This document shows, piece after piece, positions 41,555-50,506 of a stretch of 59,561 nucleotides of DNA. Each line of letters opens with the position of its first letter. Position 1 is the first letter of the stretch. The notes beneath the pieces are model-generated. The model ran no database searches and was not told the origin of the DNA. It was given only the letters and a program-made list of their open reading frames with translations. The position numbers and the translations under genes are program-made. Source of the DNA: Candidatus Gastranaerophilales bacterium (lineage in GTDB: Bacteria; Cyanobacteriota; Vampirovibrionia; Gastranaerophilales; Gastranaerophilaceae); the NCBI GenBank assembly GCA_944322885.1, contig CALUQH010000019.1, positions 1-59,561 of the forward strand, given 5' to 3'.

Positions 41555-43819
41555 ATGAAAAAATCAAACGTTGAACTTGAAAACCAATTGTTTAAGAGCG
41601 TATACGAAAAGACACCAGACTATGTAAAAAATTTAGACCTCATGGACTTTTCACAGGATGGTGAATTTACTTTTACTTTAAAAAAAGAGCATTTAATGCC
41701 ATACAATAAGGAGAAAAACCCTTTAGGTTTAAATCTTGAAGAATGGTTCGCAAACTATGCAAAAGAGGCAAAAGTATCAACTGCAGGTATCAGAGGGCCG
41801 CAAAACATTTTATATCCTCAGGATACAAGATTTCCAATTAACCTTGTCGGCATAGTACTTGCAACGTTAGCAAAAGCACTTGTTGCTAAAGAGAAATATA
41901 CAGGCAAACAAATCGTCAAAGTTGCAGGCAGAGAAGTCAGATATAATTCCGATTTATTTCTGGATGCGATTGCAAGAATTCAGGCCGCAAACGGAATAAG
42001 AACACTTGTTCCGAAAGAGAGAAAAACTATTCCGATTTGGCTTGCATCATTTTTAGCATTTAAACTTGATTTGCTCGGCGGAGAATATATTACATCAAGT
42101 CATGGTATTTCGGTTAAAAATGCCACAAAAGATTTGAATTGTCAGGGAAGCCAGTATTTACCCGAAGAATCAATGGAATTTGTAAATAAAATCAGAGAAA
42201 TTTTTGATGAAACAAAAGAAAAAGGCTCTTATGAAATAAAAATATCCGCAAAAGACAATCCGCTTATTGACGAAGAAGTGCTTGCAAAAGTTGATGACGG
42301 AGTTGATTTGTATGTAGAATATCTGAAATCAGGCGTTGCACAAAAAGTTAACCTTGATCTAATCAAAAAAATAAAAGATAAAATCGTAATTGAAAATGTC
42401 GGCGGTTCTGCCTACAGAACACTGAGCAGAGTGTTAAACAAGCTCGGAATTTCTGACAAATTTACATGGTTCAATACTGAGGAAGACCCGTTTTTCCATT
42501 CAATCGGTAAATATGACCACACACCAAAAGGAGAAAAGGCTTTTTATGACTATTCGGTTGACGCAACAGTTGTTGCAAAAAGGCAGAACGGTGAAAAATT
42601 CTTCCCTGTAATAGAAACCTTGCATTATGAAGATAAGCTGACGCAAATGCCTGTCGGCACATCTGTTCTTATTACCGACCCTGATCATGACAGATTAACC
42701 ATTGCCCAAACTGAATTTGCCTGCACAATTCCTGAACTTGAACAGGCAGGTATTGACTATATAAGATTAAATGAAGATTTAATTCTTACAATCTTTACAG
42801 CAAATCAGGCATTCCTTATGATAATGGATTTCTGGTCAAAGCAATTGAAAAAACAGGGATTATGGGATAAACACCCGAGATTTATAATAAAAACAACAGC
42901 ATCAGCAATTTCCTGGGATGAATGGGCTAAAAGGCAGTGTGTTCAAGTTGTTAATGTACCTGTCGGCTTTAAAGAAATTGCAAATATTATGAAAAAGGTA
43001 GAATTAAAACTGAAAAATTCACCGGATAAAGAAGTTGTAATTGATGATGTTTTCGGGAATGCAAAAAACCTTGGAGTTAACCCTCGTCTTTTATTTGCTG
43101 GGGAAGAATCCGGCGGGATGATTTTAGGCAGTGAAGAACTTATAAAATCAAACAACGGAAGATCTGCAATAGCAATGAGAGAAAAAAGTGCAACAGAGGC
43201 TATTATTGTTGCTTCGGCATTAATTTCAAAACTTCAAAAAGAGCAGGTCTCACTGTCTGAATATCTTGCTGAAATATTTAAAGAAAATAATATAACGGGA
43301 AGATACGATACACGTGTTGATATCGCATACTACAACGAATCAGAACCTGATATAAACAAATTAAAAGAGGACAAAGCAAAGGGTGAAGCCAAAAGGACAA
43401 AAAATGATTTATTCTTCCTTTCAATGGCTATTGCAGTAAAAGAAGGAATAATGACTCTTGATAATGTTAAAGAAGTCTTAAATAACACATTCAAAAGTCT
43501 CTTATTCGATAACCTTGTTTGTATAAAATTTGTAGGTGACGGCACTTATCTTGAATTCAGCGATAAATATATTGAAATAAGACCTTCAGGAACAGATGCC
43601 AAAACAAAAGCTTACGGCGGCGGTTCTGATAAATCAATTATAGAAACTTATGCAGGTATATTAGGAAATTACTCAGGCGCCCTAAATGATTTCCATAAAA
43701 AATACATTTCAAAAGAGTTTTATGATGAAGTAAAAGATAAAGCGATGAAATATTATCTTGATTTTGTAGATAAGGATGCAAATAATGAACCGTTTATAAT
43801 TCCGGATTACAGTTTCTAA
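41555..43819 (+). CDS. Large alpha-D-phosphohexomutase family protein
   Basis: A 754-residue member of the phosphoglucomutase/phosphomannomutase superfamily, longer than the usual 450-580. STAGIRGPQN matches the N-terminal substrate loop. The active-site serine region reads TSSHGISVKN (Ser182) instead of TASHNP. The metal loop DPDHDR is at 375-380, the sugar-binding loop GEESGGM is at about 518, and the phosphate loop RPSGTDAKTK begins at 676. All four functional loops are present, so it is probably active, interconverting sugar 1- and 6-phosphates. The extra length is spread over insertions and a C-terminal extension. AAGGAGAG precedes the ATG; it is a single-gene unit with a terminator. Confidence 0.85.
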   Translation: MKKSNVELENQLFKSVYEKTPDYVKNLDLMDFSQDGEFTFTLKKEHLMPYNKEKNPLGLNLEEWFANYAKEAKVSTAGIRGPQNILYPQDTRFPINLVGIVLATLAKALVAKEKYTGKQIVKVAGREVRYNSDLFLDAIARIQAANGIRTLVPKERKTIPIWLASFLAFKLDLLGGEYITSSHGISVKNATKDLNCQGSQYLPEESMEFVNKIREIFDETKEKGSYEIKISAKDNPLIDEEVLAKVDDGVDLYVEYLKSGVAQKVNLDLIKKIKDKIVIENVGGSAYRTLSRVLNKLGISDKFTWFNTEEDPFFHSIGKYDHTPKGEKAFYDYSVDATVVAKRQNGEKFFPVIETLHYEDKLTQMPVGTSVLITDPDHDRLTIAQTEFACTIPELEQAGIDYIRLNEDLILTIFTANQAFLMIMDFWSKQLKKQGLWDKHPRFIIKTTASAISWDEWAKRQCVQVVNVPVGFKEIANIMKKVELKLKNSPDKEVVIDDVFGNAKNLGVNPRLLFAGEESGGMILGSEELIKSNNGRSAIAMREKSATEAIIVASALISKLQKEQVSLSEYLAEIFKENNITGRYDTRVDIAYYNESEPDINKLKEDKAKGEAKRTKNDLFFLSMAIAVKEGIMTLDNVKEVLNNTFKSLLFDNLVCIKFVGDGTYLEFSDKYIEIRPSGTDAKTKAYGGGSDKSIIETYAGILGNYSGALNDFHKKYISKEFYDEVKDKAMKYYLDFVDKDANNEPFIIPDYSF

Positions 43820-43825
43820 CAAAAT

Positions 43826-43854
43826 AAAAAAGAACCCTTAAAAGGTTCTTTTTT
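43826..43854. terminator. Shared terminator of the phosphohexomutase and SulP genes
   Basis: AAAAAGAACC and GGTTCTTTTT with a seven-base loop; A and T runs on either side. Confidence 0.88.
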
Positions 43855-45485
43855 TATTTGTCAAAATACTTTTTCTTAACACGTTTTTTAAAGGAAGATT
43901 TTGCGTAATCAATAGCGGAAACTTCTGAGAAAAACACGTGTTTTTCTCCTATTTGAGAAATAATGTCGTAACTTTTTAGCTGTTCTTTAACATCTTTATT
44001 GTGAATAACAAGAAGAATTTTTATATGCTGAGATTTTAAACGCAATATTATATCTTCAAGAGCAAAAACAGCCGAAATATCAAGCGTATCATCACTGTCA
44101 TACACAAGAATTAAATACCGTGTGCCTAAAAATTCATCAAAATGAGAAATTAACTGTGTTGCTGAACCGAAAAAGAACGCACCGCTTATATGTACAACCC
44201 GAATTTTGTGTTTATAATCCTTTTCAAGAGCTTGCTCAAGACGCATAATATCAGCATCGTAAACCGGTTTATCTATAAGTTTTGCTTTATCTGCAACTCT
44301 TTTGGCATACAATAATGCTGCAAGCACAATCCCTGCACCAACTGCGACAATCAAATTATAGAATACAGTCAGAAAAAATACTGTCAACAAAACATACAAG
44401 TCATCTTTAGGCGCAATTTTAATCACTTTTAAAAACTTGGTATCAATAATATCATAACCTATTTTAATCAAAATTCCAGCAAGAACAGCCAGCGGAATCT
44501 CAGCTACAAAATCAGAAAATTTATAAATAAGCAACACAAGTACAACAGAAGTTACAACAGCTGCAAAACGTGTAGTTGCACCTGTTTTCAATGCTGCAAC
44601 CGTTCTCATTGTAGCAGCAGAGCCAGGCATTGTACCAGTAAGTGCACAGCACATATTACCGACACCTTGCGCCGCTAAAAGCCGCTTAGCAGGCAATTGT
44701 ATTTTTGTAATAGATGTACAAACAAGCCCTGTCAGCAAACTTTCGGAAGATAATATAATAGCAAGCGTAACTCCGTAGTGAAGATAAGTGATTAAATCGT
44801 GAAGATTAGTACGTGGAAGTGTTATTGCAGGCATATTAACAGAAATTTCGGAAATTTTTGAAACATTTAAACCTAATTTAACAGAAATCAATGTACAAAT
44901 TATTAAAGCCAAAATCTGCGAAGGAACATATTTATTCCACTGCTTAGGAAGTCCGAACACAATAAGTAAAGTTAAAAAACCTATGGCAAACGCATCTATA
45001 TTCATCATGCCAGCGGATTTTACAAGATTCTCTATACTTGAAATAGTATTAGACGACGTTGGCAGGCCTAATAGCGGATTTATTTGCATAATGATAATAA
45101 TAATTCCCACACCGTTCATAAACCCCGAAATCACAGGATAAGGCACATATTTAACAATTTCCGGCAGTTTTGTAAGCGATAAAATAATTTGAAAAATCCC
45201 TGCCAAAAATAATATAAATATTACAGCGCTCAAATCTTTATTTAAGGCATGCATAATCGATGCGACAACAATTGCAACAGGGCCTGTTACACCGGATATC
45301 ATGGGGACTTTTGTCCCAAGAATACCTCCAACAAAAGATAATATTATAGCACCCCACAGACCAGCACTTGCTCCGAATCCTGTTGCGACACCAAAAGCCA
45401 GAGCCTGCGGGAGCGTAATTATTGCAGCATTTAAACCGCCTAGTATATCACCTGCTAAAATTTGAAATTTATCCTTTATATTCAT
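43854..45485 (-). CDS. SulP-family anion transporter with STAS domain
   Basis: A 543-residue inner-membrane transporter of the SulP/SLC26 family (sulfate, bicarbonate or other anions). About 12 hydrophobic helices fill residues 8-400. The signature PQALAFGVATGFGASAGLW lies in the first helices and GNMCCALTGTMPGSAATMRTV in the middle. A C-terminal STAS domain starts near residue 430 (HKIRVVHISGAFFFGSATQL, YLILVYDSDDTLDISAVFAL). The substrate cannot be assigned. It is divergent from metF with only 38 bases between the two ATGs. A TATAAT box ends six bases before its ATG with no Shine-Dalgarno, suggesting a leaderless message. Confidence 0.92.
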   Translation of the reverse strand: MNIKDKFQILAGDILGGLNAAIITLPQALAFGVATGFGASAGLWGAIILSFVGGILGTKVPMISGVTGPVAIVVASIMHALNKDLSAVIFILFLAGIFQIILSLTKLPEIVKYVPYPVISGFMNGVGIIIIIMQINPLLGLPTSSNTISSIENLVKSAGMMNIDAFAIGFLTLLIVFGLPKQWNKYVPSQILALIICTLISVKLGLNVSKISEISVNMPAITLPRTNLHDLITYLHYGVTLAIILSSESLLTGLVCTSITKIQLPAKRLLAAQGVGNMCCALTGTMPGSAATMRTVAALKTGATTRFAAVVTSVVLVLLIYKFSDFVAEIPLAVLAGILIKIGYDIIDTKFLKVIKIAPKDDLYVLLTVFFLTVFYNLIVAVGAGIVLAALLYAKRVADKAKLIDKPVYDADIMRLEQALEKDYKHKIRVVHISGAFFFGSATQLISHFDEFLGTRYLILVYDSDDTLDISAVFALEDIILRLKSQHIKILLVIHNKDVKEQLKSYDIISQIGEKHVFFSEVSAIDYAKSSFKKRVKKKYFDK

Positions 45486-45491
45486 ATAAGA

Positions 45492-45497
45492 ATTATA
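45492..45497 (-). promoter_or_regulatory. -10 box of a probable leaderless SulP promoter
   Basis: TATAAT on the minus strand, first base 12 bases before the A of the ATG at 45485. Its -35 region would lie at or just inside metF. Confidence 0.5.
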
Positions 45498-45511
45498 ATT
45501 AATCTTTATGA

Positions 45512-45517
45512 TATAAT
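45512..45517 (+). promoter_or_regulatory. Extended -10 box of a probable leaderless metF promoter
   Basis: TGATATAAT, first base of TATAAT 12 bases before the A of the metF ATG; no Shine-Dalgarno. Back-to-back with the SulP box. Confidence 0.5.
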
Positions 45518-45523
45518 CAAATT

Positions 45524-46387
45524 ATGAAGCTGAAAGAGATTTATTCGGATAAAAAATCAAAGCCTGCCATATCTTTTGAAGTTTTCCCGCCCGCTGACGA
45601 AAATAAAAAACTTCTTGATGAGATAAATATTTTAAAACAATATAATCCGGAATTTATTTCTTTAACATACGGAGCAGGCGGCAAAGGCGGTAAATCTTTT
45701 GAACTTTTACAGCAAATTAAAGCTCTGGGCATAAATGTTATGCCTCATTTCACCTGTATAACTTCCTCAAAAGAAAGCATAACATCAGCTTTGATAAAAA
45801 TTGAGCAATCGGGAATAGAAAATATTCTTGCACTCAGAGGTGATATTCCAGACTTTGAAATAAACCGCAGTTTTGATTTTAACTACGCAAACGAGCTTGT
45901 CAGCTTTATAAAAGAAAGAACTAATCTTTCTATAGGCGTTGCGGGCTACCCTGAAGGTCATATTGAAAGTCCGGATTTATATTCAGATATCCAAAATTTA
46001 AAGAAAAAAGTTAGTGCAGGAGCCGATGTAATATTTACACAGCTATTCTTTGATAACAATAAGTTTTTTGATTATATTGATATTTTAAGAAATGAAGGTA
46101 TAAATATTCCGATAGTTGCAGGCATTATGCCGATAATAAGCAAAAAACAGATACAAAGAATGACTTCTATGGCTAAAATTACTGTGCCTGCCGTCATAAA
46201 AGAAAATATTGAAAAATATAAAGATGATTCAAAATCTCTCAGGGAATTTGGAATAGATTATGCGACCAAACAATGTATTGAACTAATAGAACATAGCGTT
46301 GCAGGTTTGCACTTCTTTACTCTTAACAAAGCATACTCAACATCAAAAATTTTAGATAACATAAAGGGGGAAAAATGGAAAATTTAA
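45524..46387 (+). CDS. metF: 5,10-methylenetetrahydrofolate reductase
   Basis: A 287-residue FAD-dependent TIM-barrel enzyme that makes 5-methyl-THF for methionine synthesis. Motifs seen: PAISFEVFPPADE with the catalytic Glu, SLTYGAGGKG, MPHFTCITSS, NILALRGDIPD, GVAGYPEGHIE, GADVIFTQLFFDN and PIVAGIMPI. Length is normal. The last 13 bases overlap deoC. Transcription probably begins at or next to the ATG. Confidence 0.95.
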   Translation: MKLKEIYSDKKSKPAISFEVFPPADENKKLLDEINILKQYNPEFISLTYGAGGKGGKSFELLQQIKALGINVMPHFTCITSSKESITSALIKIEQSGIENILALRGDIPDFEINRSFDFNYANELVSFIKERTNLSIGVAGYPEGHIESPDLYSDIQNLKKKVSAGADVIFTQLFFDNNKFFDYIDILRNEGINIPIVAGIMPIISKKQIQRMTSMAKITVPAVIKENIEKYKDDSKSLREFGIDYATKQCIELIEHSVAGLHFFTLNKAYSTSKILDNIKGEKWKI

Positions 46388-47025
46388 ACAAACATATTGA
46401 ACATACTCTGTTAAAGCAAGATGCAAAACATGAAGATTTTATAAAACTTTTTGAGGAAGCAAAACAATATAACTTTTTAGGAGTCTGTATAAATCCCTTG
46501 TATGTAAAATCGGCTAAAGAATATTTGCGGGATACTTCCGTAAAAATCGTTACTGTTGTGGGGTTTCCGCTCGGGGCAAACAGAAGTGATGTAAAAGCTT
46601 TTGAAACATCAAAAGCCGTTGAAGATGGTGCTGACGAAATTGATATGGTAATAAATGTTTCTAAATTGAAAGATAAAGACTATAAATTTGTCGTAAACGA
46701 CATAAAAGCCGTTAAATCAGCCTGTAAAGATAAACCGCTCAAAGTAATTTTGGAAACCGACCTTTTAACAAAAGAAGAAATAAAAAAAGCCTGTGAACTC
46801 TGCATTGAAGCAAAAGCAGACTTTGTAAAAACCTCAACAGGTTTTGTCAAAAACGGTATAGGCGCCCAAGCCGAAGATGTTAAACTTATGTACGAAACAG
46901 TATCACCCTATGGACTGAAAGTAAAAGCCTCAGGAGGAATAAGAGATAAAGAAACAGCCCTTAAAATGCTTGAGGCCGGAGCCGAAAGACTGGGGACGAG
47001 TTCCGGAGTAAAAATAGTTTCCTAA
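46375..47025 (+). CDS. deoC: Deoxyribose-phosphate aldolase
   Basis: A 216-residue class I aldolase that splits 2-deoxyribose 5-phosphate into acetaldehyde and glyceraldehyde 3-phosphate. VVGFPLGANRSDVKAFE, GADEIDMVINVSKLKD, ILETDLLT, the Schiff-base lysine in ADFVKTSTGF, and VKASGGIRDKETALKMLEAGA are all present. GGGGGAAAA precedes the ATG inside metF, so the two are cotranscribed although in different pathways. Length matches the short DeoC group. Confidence 0.95.
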   Translation: MENLNKHIEHTLLKQDAKHEDFIKLFEEAKQYNFLGVCINPLYVKSAKEYLRDTSVKIVTVVGFPLGANRSDVKAFETSKAVEDGADEIDMVINVSKLKDKDYKFVVNDIKAVKSACKDKPLKVILETDLLTKEEIKKACELCIEAKADFVKTSTGFVKNGIGAQAEDVKLMYETVSPYGLKVKASGGIRDKETALKMLEAGAERLGTSSGVKIVS

Positions 47026-47035
47026 CCCTTGACCA

Positions 47036-47044
47036 TGCTATAAT
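47036..47044 (+). promoter_or_regulatory. Extended -10 promoter element before flhB
   Basis: TGCTATAAT at 47036-47044, 23 bases ahead of the flhB ATG; an AAGGAA lies between. The same TGnTATAAT form occurs before several other genes here. Confidence 0.5.
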
Positions 47045-47067
47045 TATAATTAATAAGGAATTAGCAA

Positions 47068-48141
47068 ATGGGTGATGAAGACAAGCAATTTGATGCCACC
47101 CCGAGGAAACTCGAGCAGGCAAGAAAAGAAGGTCAGGTTGTTAAATCAAAAGATTTTTCAACAGCTTTGTCGCTGCTTATTTTATTTTCAGTAATTTTCG
47201 GACTTGCGCCATTTGTTTGGAATCAGATTGTACAGTTATATGTACTTCTGTACGAACAAATCCCAAACGGACACCTGTCAGATATAGGACTCACATATAT
47301 ATTAACTGTCACTATAAAATGCACTGTACTAATTATAGGTCCAATACTTTTTATAGCCTGGTTTATCGCAATTATGGCAGACTTTATTCAGGTTGGCCCG
47401 CTTGTTGCTACAGCCCCTTTAGTTCCCAAACTCGATAAATTAAATCCTACAAAATATTTTAAAAACCTGATGTCTATAAAAACACTGTTTGAACTGTTTA
47501 AAAATATCCTTAAAGTAATTCTTCTTGGTTATATCGGCTACAGTGTTTATATGGAACATATTGAAAATATTTTAATGCTGGCTGCAATAGATAATAATTT
47601 CGCTGTTATGATAGAGTTCGGCAAACTAATAACGGATTTTATTTTCAAAGCCTGCATAGCGTTTCTGGTAATCTCAGCTGCAGACTACGGGGTGACCAAA
47701 TGGAAATTTTTAAAAGACCAGAAAATGTCTTTTAAAGAAATCAAGGATGAATATAAAAACACAGAAGGCGACCCGAATGTTAAAGCGGCCCTTCGACAGC
47801 GCCGTATGCAGATGCTCCAGAGAGGCATGATGGATGCAGTACCGGATGCAGATTTTGTAGTAACAAACCCGACCCATATAGCCTGCGCACTTAAATATAA
47901 AGCAGAAGAAATGGCCTCGCCGATGCTTGTTGCCAAAGGTACAGAGCTTATTGCAAAACAAATTATTAATATTGCAAAAGAACACGGAGTACCTGTAATT
48001 GAAAATGCGCCCGTTGCTCGAGCACTATTTAAAATGGTCGATTTAAACCAGCAGATTCCGCCGGAATTGTACAAAGCAATAGCTGAAATCTTACTTTTTG
48101 TTTATAACTTGAAAAATACTACAAATAAAGGTAGAATATAA
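47068..48141 (+). CDS. flhB: Flagellar biosynthesis protein FlhB
   Basis: A 357-residue component of the flagellar type III export gate that switches substrate specificity. The N-terminus DKQFDATPRKLEQARKEGQV is the family signature, followed by four transmembrane helices (residues about 30-210). The cytoplasmic domain begins with DYGVTKWKFLKDQKMSFKEI and contains the autocleavage site NPTH at 267-270 in VVTNPTHIACAL. Flagellar rather than virulence type III is favoured by nearby fliA, fliJ and fliK-like genes. AAGGAA precedes the ATG. It is followed by the sigma factor gene after 31 bases. Confidence 0.94.
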   Translation: MGDEDKQFDATPRKLEQARKEGQVVKSKDFSTALSLLILFSVIFGLAPFVWNQIVQLYVLLYEQIPNGHLSDIGLTYILTVTIKCTVLIIGPILFIAWFIAIMADFIQVGPLVATAPLVPKLDKLNPTKYFKNLMSIKTLFELFKNILKVILLGYIGYSVYMEHIENILMLAAIDNNFAVMIEFGKLITDFIFKACIAFLVISAADYGVTKWKFLKDQKMSFKEIKDEYKNTEGDPNVKAALRQRRMQMLQRGMMDAVPDADFVVTNPTHIACALKYKAEEMASPMLVAKGTELIAKQIINIAKEHGVPVIENAPVARALFKMVDLNQQIPPELYKAIAEILLFVYNLKNTTNKGRI

Positions 48142-48156
48142 GAAGTTCTATGCTAA

Positions 48157-48162
48157 TATAAT
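48157..48162 (+). promoter_or_regulatory. -10 box before the FliA-like gene
   Basis: TATAAT ending ten bases before the ATG at 48173; no Shine-Dalgarno, so the 5' leader would be only a few bases. It may be an internal promoter of the flhB unit. Confidence 0.4.
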
Positions 48163-48172
48163 ATTGTAAATC

Positions 48173-48835
48173 ATGATTATACAAGATAAAAATAAATTAA
48201 AAGAATATATAGATATTGTCCAAAAAGTTGCCAAAGTGGAACAGAGAAGAATTCCTTCACACATGGTTGAGTATGAAGAACTTGTTTCCATCGGTATTAT
48301 TGCTATACAGGTTTTGATTAAAAATAAATCACCGGAACAGCTTGAAAAATATAATGCTGCATATATTGCAACTGCAGTACGCTGGGCAATAAGAAACGAA
48401 TTAAGAATAAGATATAAATGGTACTCTTTAAAACATAAACCTGAAGGTGAATACGACGAAGAAGAAGCCGTAGAAGGCATGGATATGCAAAAAGCCAAGG
48501 TTCGTGAAGCCATTTACGAAACTGTGCTATCAATTGACGGACTTGCCGCAGCTGCAAGCGACAATGATTCTCCGTTTGACTTCTTAAAAGATAATCATGC
48601 CCAACCCGATGAAAATGCTGAAATAACAGAAATGGGGCGTATGATAAGAGAAGCTATAGCAAAACTTCCTCCCAAAGAACGAACTGTTGTAGAATACAGA
48701 TTTTACAGAAACATGCAGGTTAAAGATATTGCAAAACAGGTAGGACTTTCTCCATCAAGAGTTACACGTATTGTCCAGTCATCACTTAATACTGTAAAGG
48801 AATACCTGAACTCTAAAGAACAATACGGATATTAA
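48173..48835 (+). CDS. fliA: Sigma-28 (FliA/WhiG)-family RNA polymerase sigma factor
   Basis: A 220-residue sigma factor. Region 2 includes IPSHMVEYEELVSIGIIAIQ and YIATAVRWAIRNELR. A short region 3 with acidic EYDEEEAVEG and PFDFLKDNHAQPDE follows, then region 4 with AIAKLPPKERTVVEYRFYRN and the helix-turn-helix VKDIAKQVGLSPSRVTRIVQSS. Size and placement right after flhB fit FliA, which drives late flagellar genes. The core 2.4 region (AVRWAIRNELR) differs from classical FliA, so promoter specificity could be changed; no anti-sigma (flgM) gene is adjacent. Confidence 0.82.
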   Translation: MIIQDKNKLKEYIDIVQKVAKVEQRRIPSHMVEYEELVSIGIIAIQVLIKNKSPEQLEKYNAAYIATAVRWAIRNELRIRYKWYSLKHKPEGEYDEEEAVEGMDMQKAKVREAIYETVLSIDGLAAAASDNDSPFDFLKDNHAQPDENAEITEMGRMIREAIAKLPPKERTVVEYRFYRNMQVKDIAKQVGLSPSRVTRIVQSSLNTVKEYLNSKEQYGY

Positions 48836-50427
48836 GCGTCAACAACTGTTATTCTGCCGTCATCCTTAATTTCTATCGGAGCATTAAGCTTTTTAACATA
48901 GTCACATGTCAGCTTATCCTTATCAAAATCAAATTTCTCATCAATTTGATTAGATGCAATTTTATTTGAAATAAGATTGTCGCCGCCTGAAGCAAAGAAA
49001 TCGTCAGTTGCTACCGTATAAGTTTTATTAGCATCAGGATTATTTATATCAATTGGAATTTCTTTACCTGACTTATCAATAAATGAAAGAGATTTCAACT
49101 CACCTTTTTTGGAAACAGTATATTTTAATCCTGACGGAATAACAATGCCGGGTTTATTCCCAGGGTTTGTAAACGATTTTGCACCTTTTTTAACTGCATC
49201 AACAATTTCTTTTTCTGTCAATTTTAACTTGACCATGTTATTCTTTAGCGGAACGACTTCAAATACCTGTCTGGAGTCCAGAGAACCCGATTCAAAAAAT
49301 CCCCTGATATTTCCTACATTTATAAGTGCAATATCGGTTCCAAACTCTTTTCTAACAGCATCCATAATGAAAAAACCATTTGGATTTGGTTCTATCAGGC
49401 GATTTTTTACCTGCGGAGCCACAGATTTAATAGTTCCTAAGTGTTCCGGTTTACCGAGAATTTGATCAAATACACCTTTTAAAACTCTGTTACGTTTAAA
49501 CCCGCTTGACGGAGTAACATTATTTTGTGCTTTTATTATAACACCCTTCTTATCATCCCATGTAATTTTCAAATCGCCGAAATATTCACCGTCTTTACCT
49601 GCCTGAGTAATAATTACAGGTTCATTTGTTTTAGAGTAAAGAAGATTTTTACCTTCTACTATACCTTCAAGCAGATCATGAGTGTGACCGCCGATAATTA
49701 TATCAATGCCAGATGTTTCTTGAGCGATTTTTTGATCTTTTTCAAGACCACAGTGAGAAAGAAGAATTATTTTATTTATTCCTTGTTTTTTATATTCATC
49801 TGTGAGATTTTGAATATCTTTTAATGTCTTTTCAAAATCATCAATGCCTATCTGTTTTCTTGATTCATTATCCCTGATTCTTTCATGTAAATCCGGAGGC
49901 GCAAGACCAATGATTGCGTATTTATGTCCGTTTTTTTCTATTACAAAAGATTTTTCAATTACACCGTCAAGCGGGTTTCCTTTAGGAATTTGTAAGTTCA
50001 TGCCTAAACTTCTGAATTTTGCACCTTTTTTGCTTTCAGCAATTTCAGAAGGACTTGCATCATATTCGTGATTTCCGTCAGAAGTTGCATCAACCCCTAG
50101 CCCGTTCATATAAGTACTTGCAGCCTTAACTATGTGCAAATCAGCACCTGCAGAAATATCGCCTGCCGCAAGTACAAATTTGTCAGCAGTTGAATTTTTA
50201 TTTACATTATCATACATTGTTTTTGCTGTATATATACGCGCCATATTTCCGATTCTTCCATGGTTATCATTTATATAAAATATGTCGGTTTGAACAGTAT
50301 TATTAGTTTTTTGCTGCTTTTCAAAAGTATCATTAGGAACATCACCGGTAAAAACAGGAGAAGAAAATTTTGCAGAACACTTAGGCACCGATCTGTATTT
50401 TTGAAAAGCATTTATAAATAAATTCAT
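48832..50427 (-). CDS. 5'-nucleotidase / metallophosphatase family protein without a classical signal peptide
   Basis: A 531-residue protein of the UshA/5'-nucleotidase family, usually periplasmic or surface nucleotide hydrolases. The metallophosphoesterase domain has FYINDNHGRIG (metal-binding Asp and His), AAGDISAG, SDGNHEYD, LSHCG and IIGGHTHDLL. The C-terminal nucleotidase domain has INVGNIRGFF, FEVVPLKNNMVKLKLTEKEI and FFASGGDN. The N-terminus (MNLFINAFQKYRS, then KFSSPVFTGDVP) has no hydrophobic export signal but carries an FTG motif near residue 27, like three other proteins in the window. AAAGGTGG precedes the ATG. The 3' end overlaps the sigma factor gene by four bases. Confidence 0.9.
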   Translation of the reverse strand: MNLFINAFQKYRSVPKCSAKFSSPVFTGDVPNDTFEKQQKTNNTVQTDIFYINDNHGRIGNMARIYTAKTMYDNVNKNSTADKFVLAAGDISAGADLHIVKAASTYMNGLGVDATSDGNHEYDASPSEIAESKKGAKFRSLGMNLQIPKGNPLDGVIEKSFVIEKNGHKYAIIGLAPPDLHERIRDNESRKQIGIDDFEKTLKDIQNLTDEYKKQGINKIILLSHCGLEKDQKIAQETSGIDIIIGGHTHDLLEGIVEGKNLLYSKTNEPVIITQAGKDGEYFGDLKITWDDKKGVIIKAQNNVTPSSGFKRNRVLKGVFDQILGKPEHLGTIKSVAPQVKNRLIEPNPNGFFIMDAVRKEFGTDIALINVGNIRGFFESGSLDSRQVFEVVPLKNNMVKLKLTEKEIVDAVKKGAKSFTNPGNKPGIVIPSGLKYTVSKKGELKSLSFIDKSGKEIPIDINNPDANKTYTVATDDFFASGGDNLISNKIASNQIDEKFDFDKDKLTCDYVKKLNAPIEIKDDGRITVVDA

Positions 50428-50506
50428 ATTTTTCCACCTTTTATTAAACTAATTAAACATCATCAATATTTTTTTTGCTAAAATTTAGGCTCAATGTTAA
50501 ATAACA

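Noticed and set aside
47068-48141. Virulence-type III secretion export gate (SctU) instead of FlhB
   Set aside because: Nearby fliA-, fliJ-, fliK- and FlgE/F/G-type genes point to a flagellum; no injectisome genes are present.
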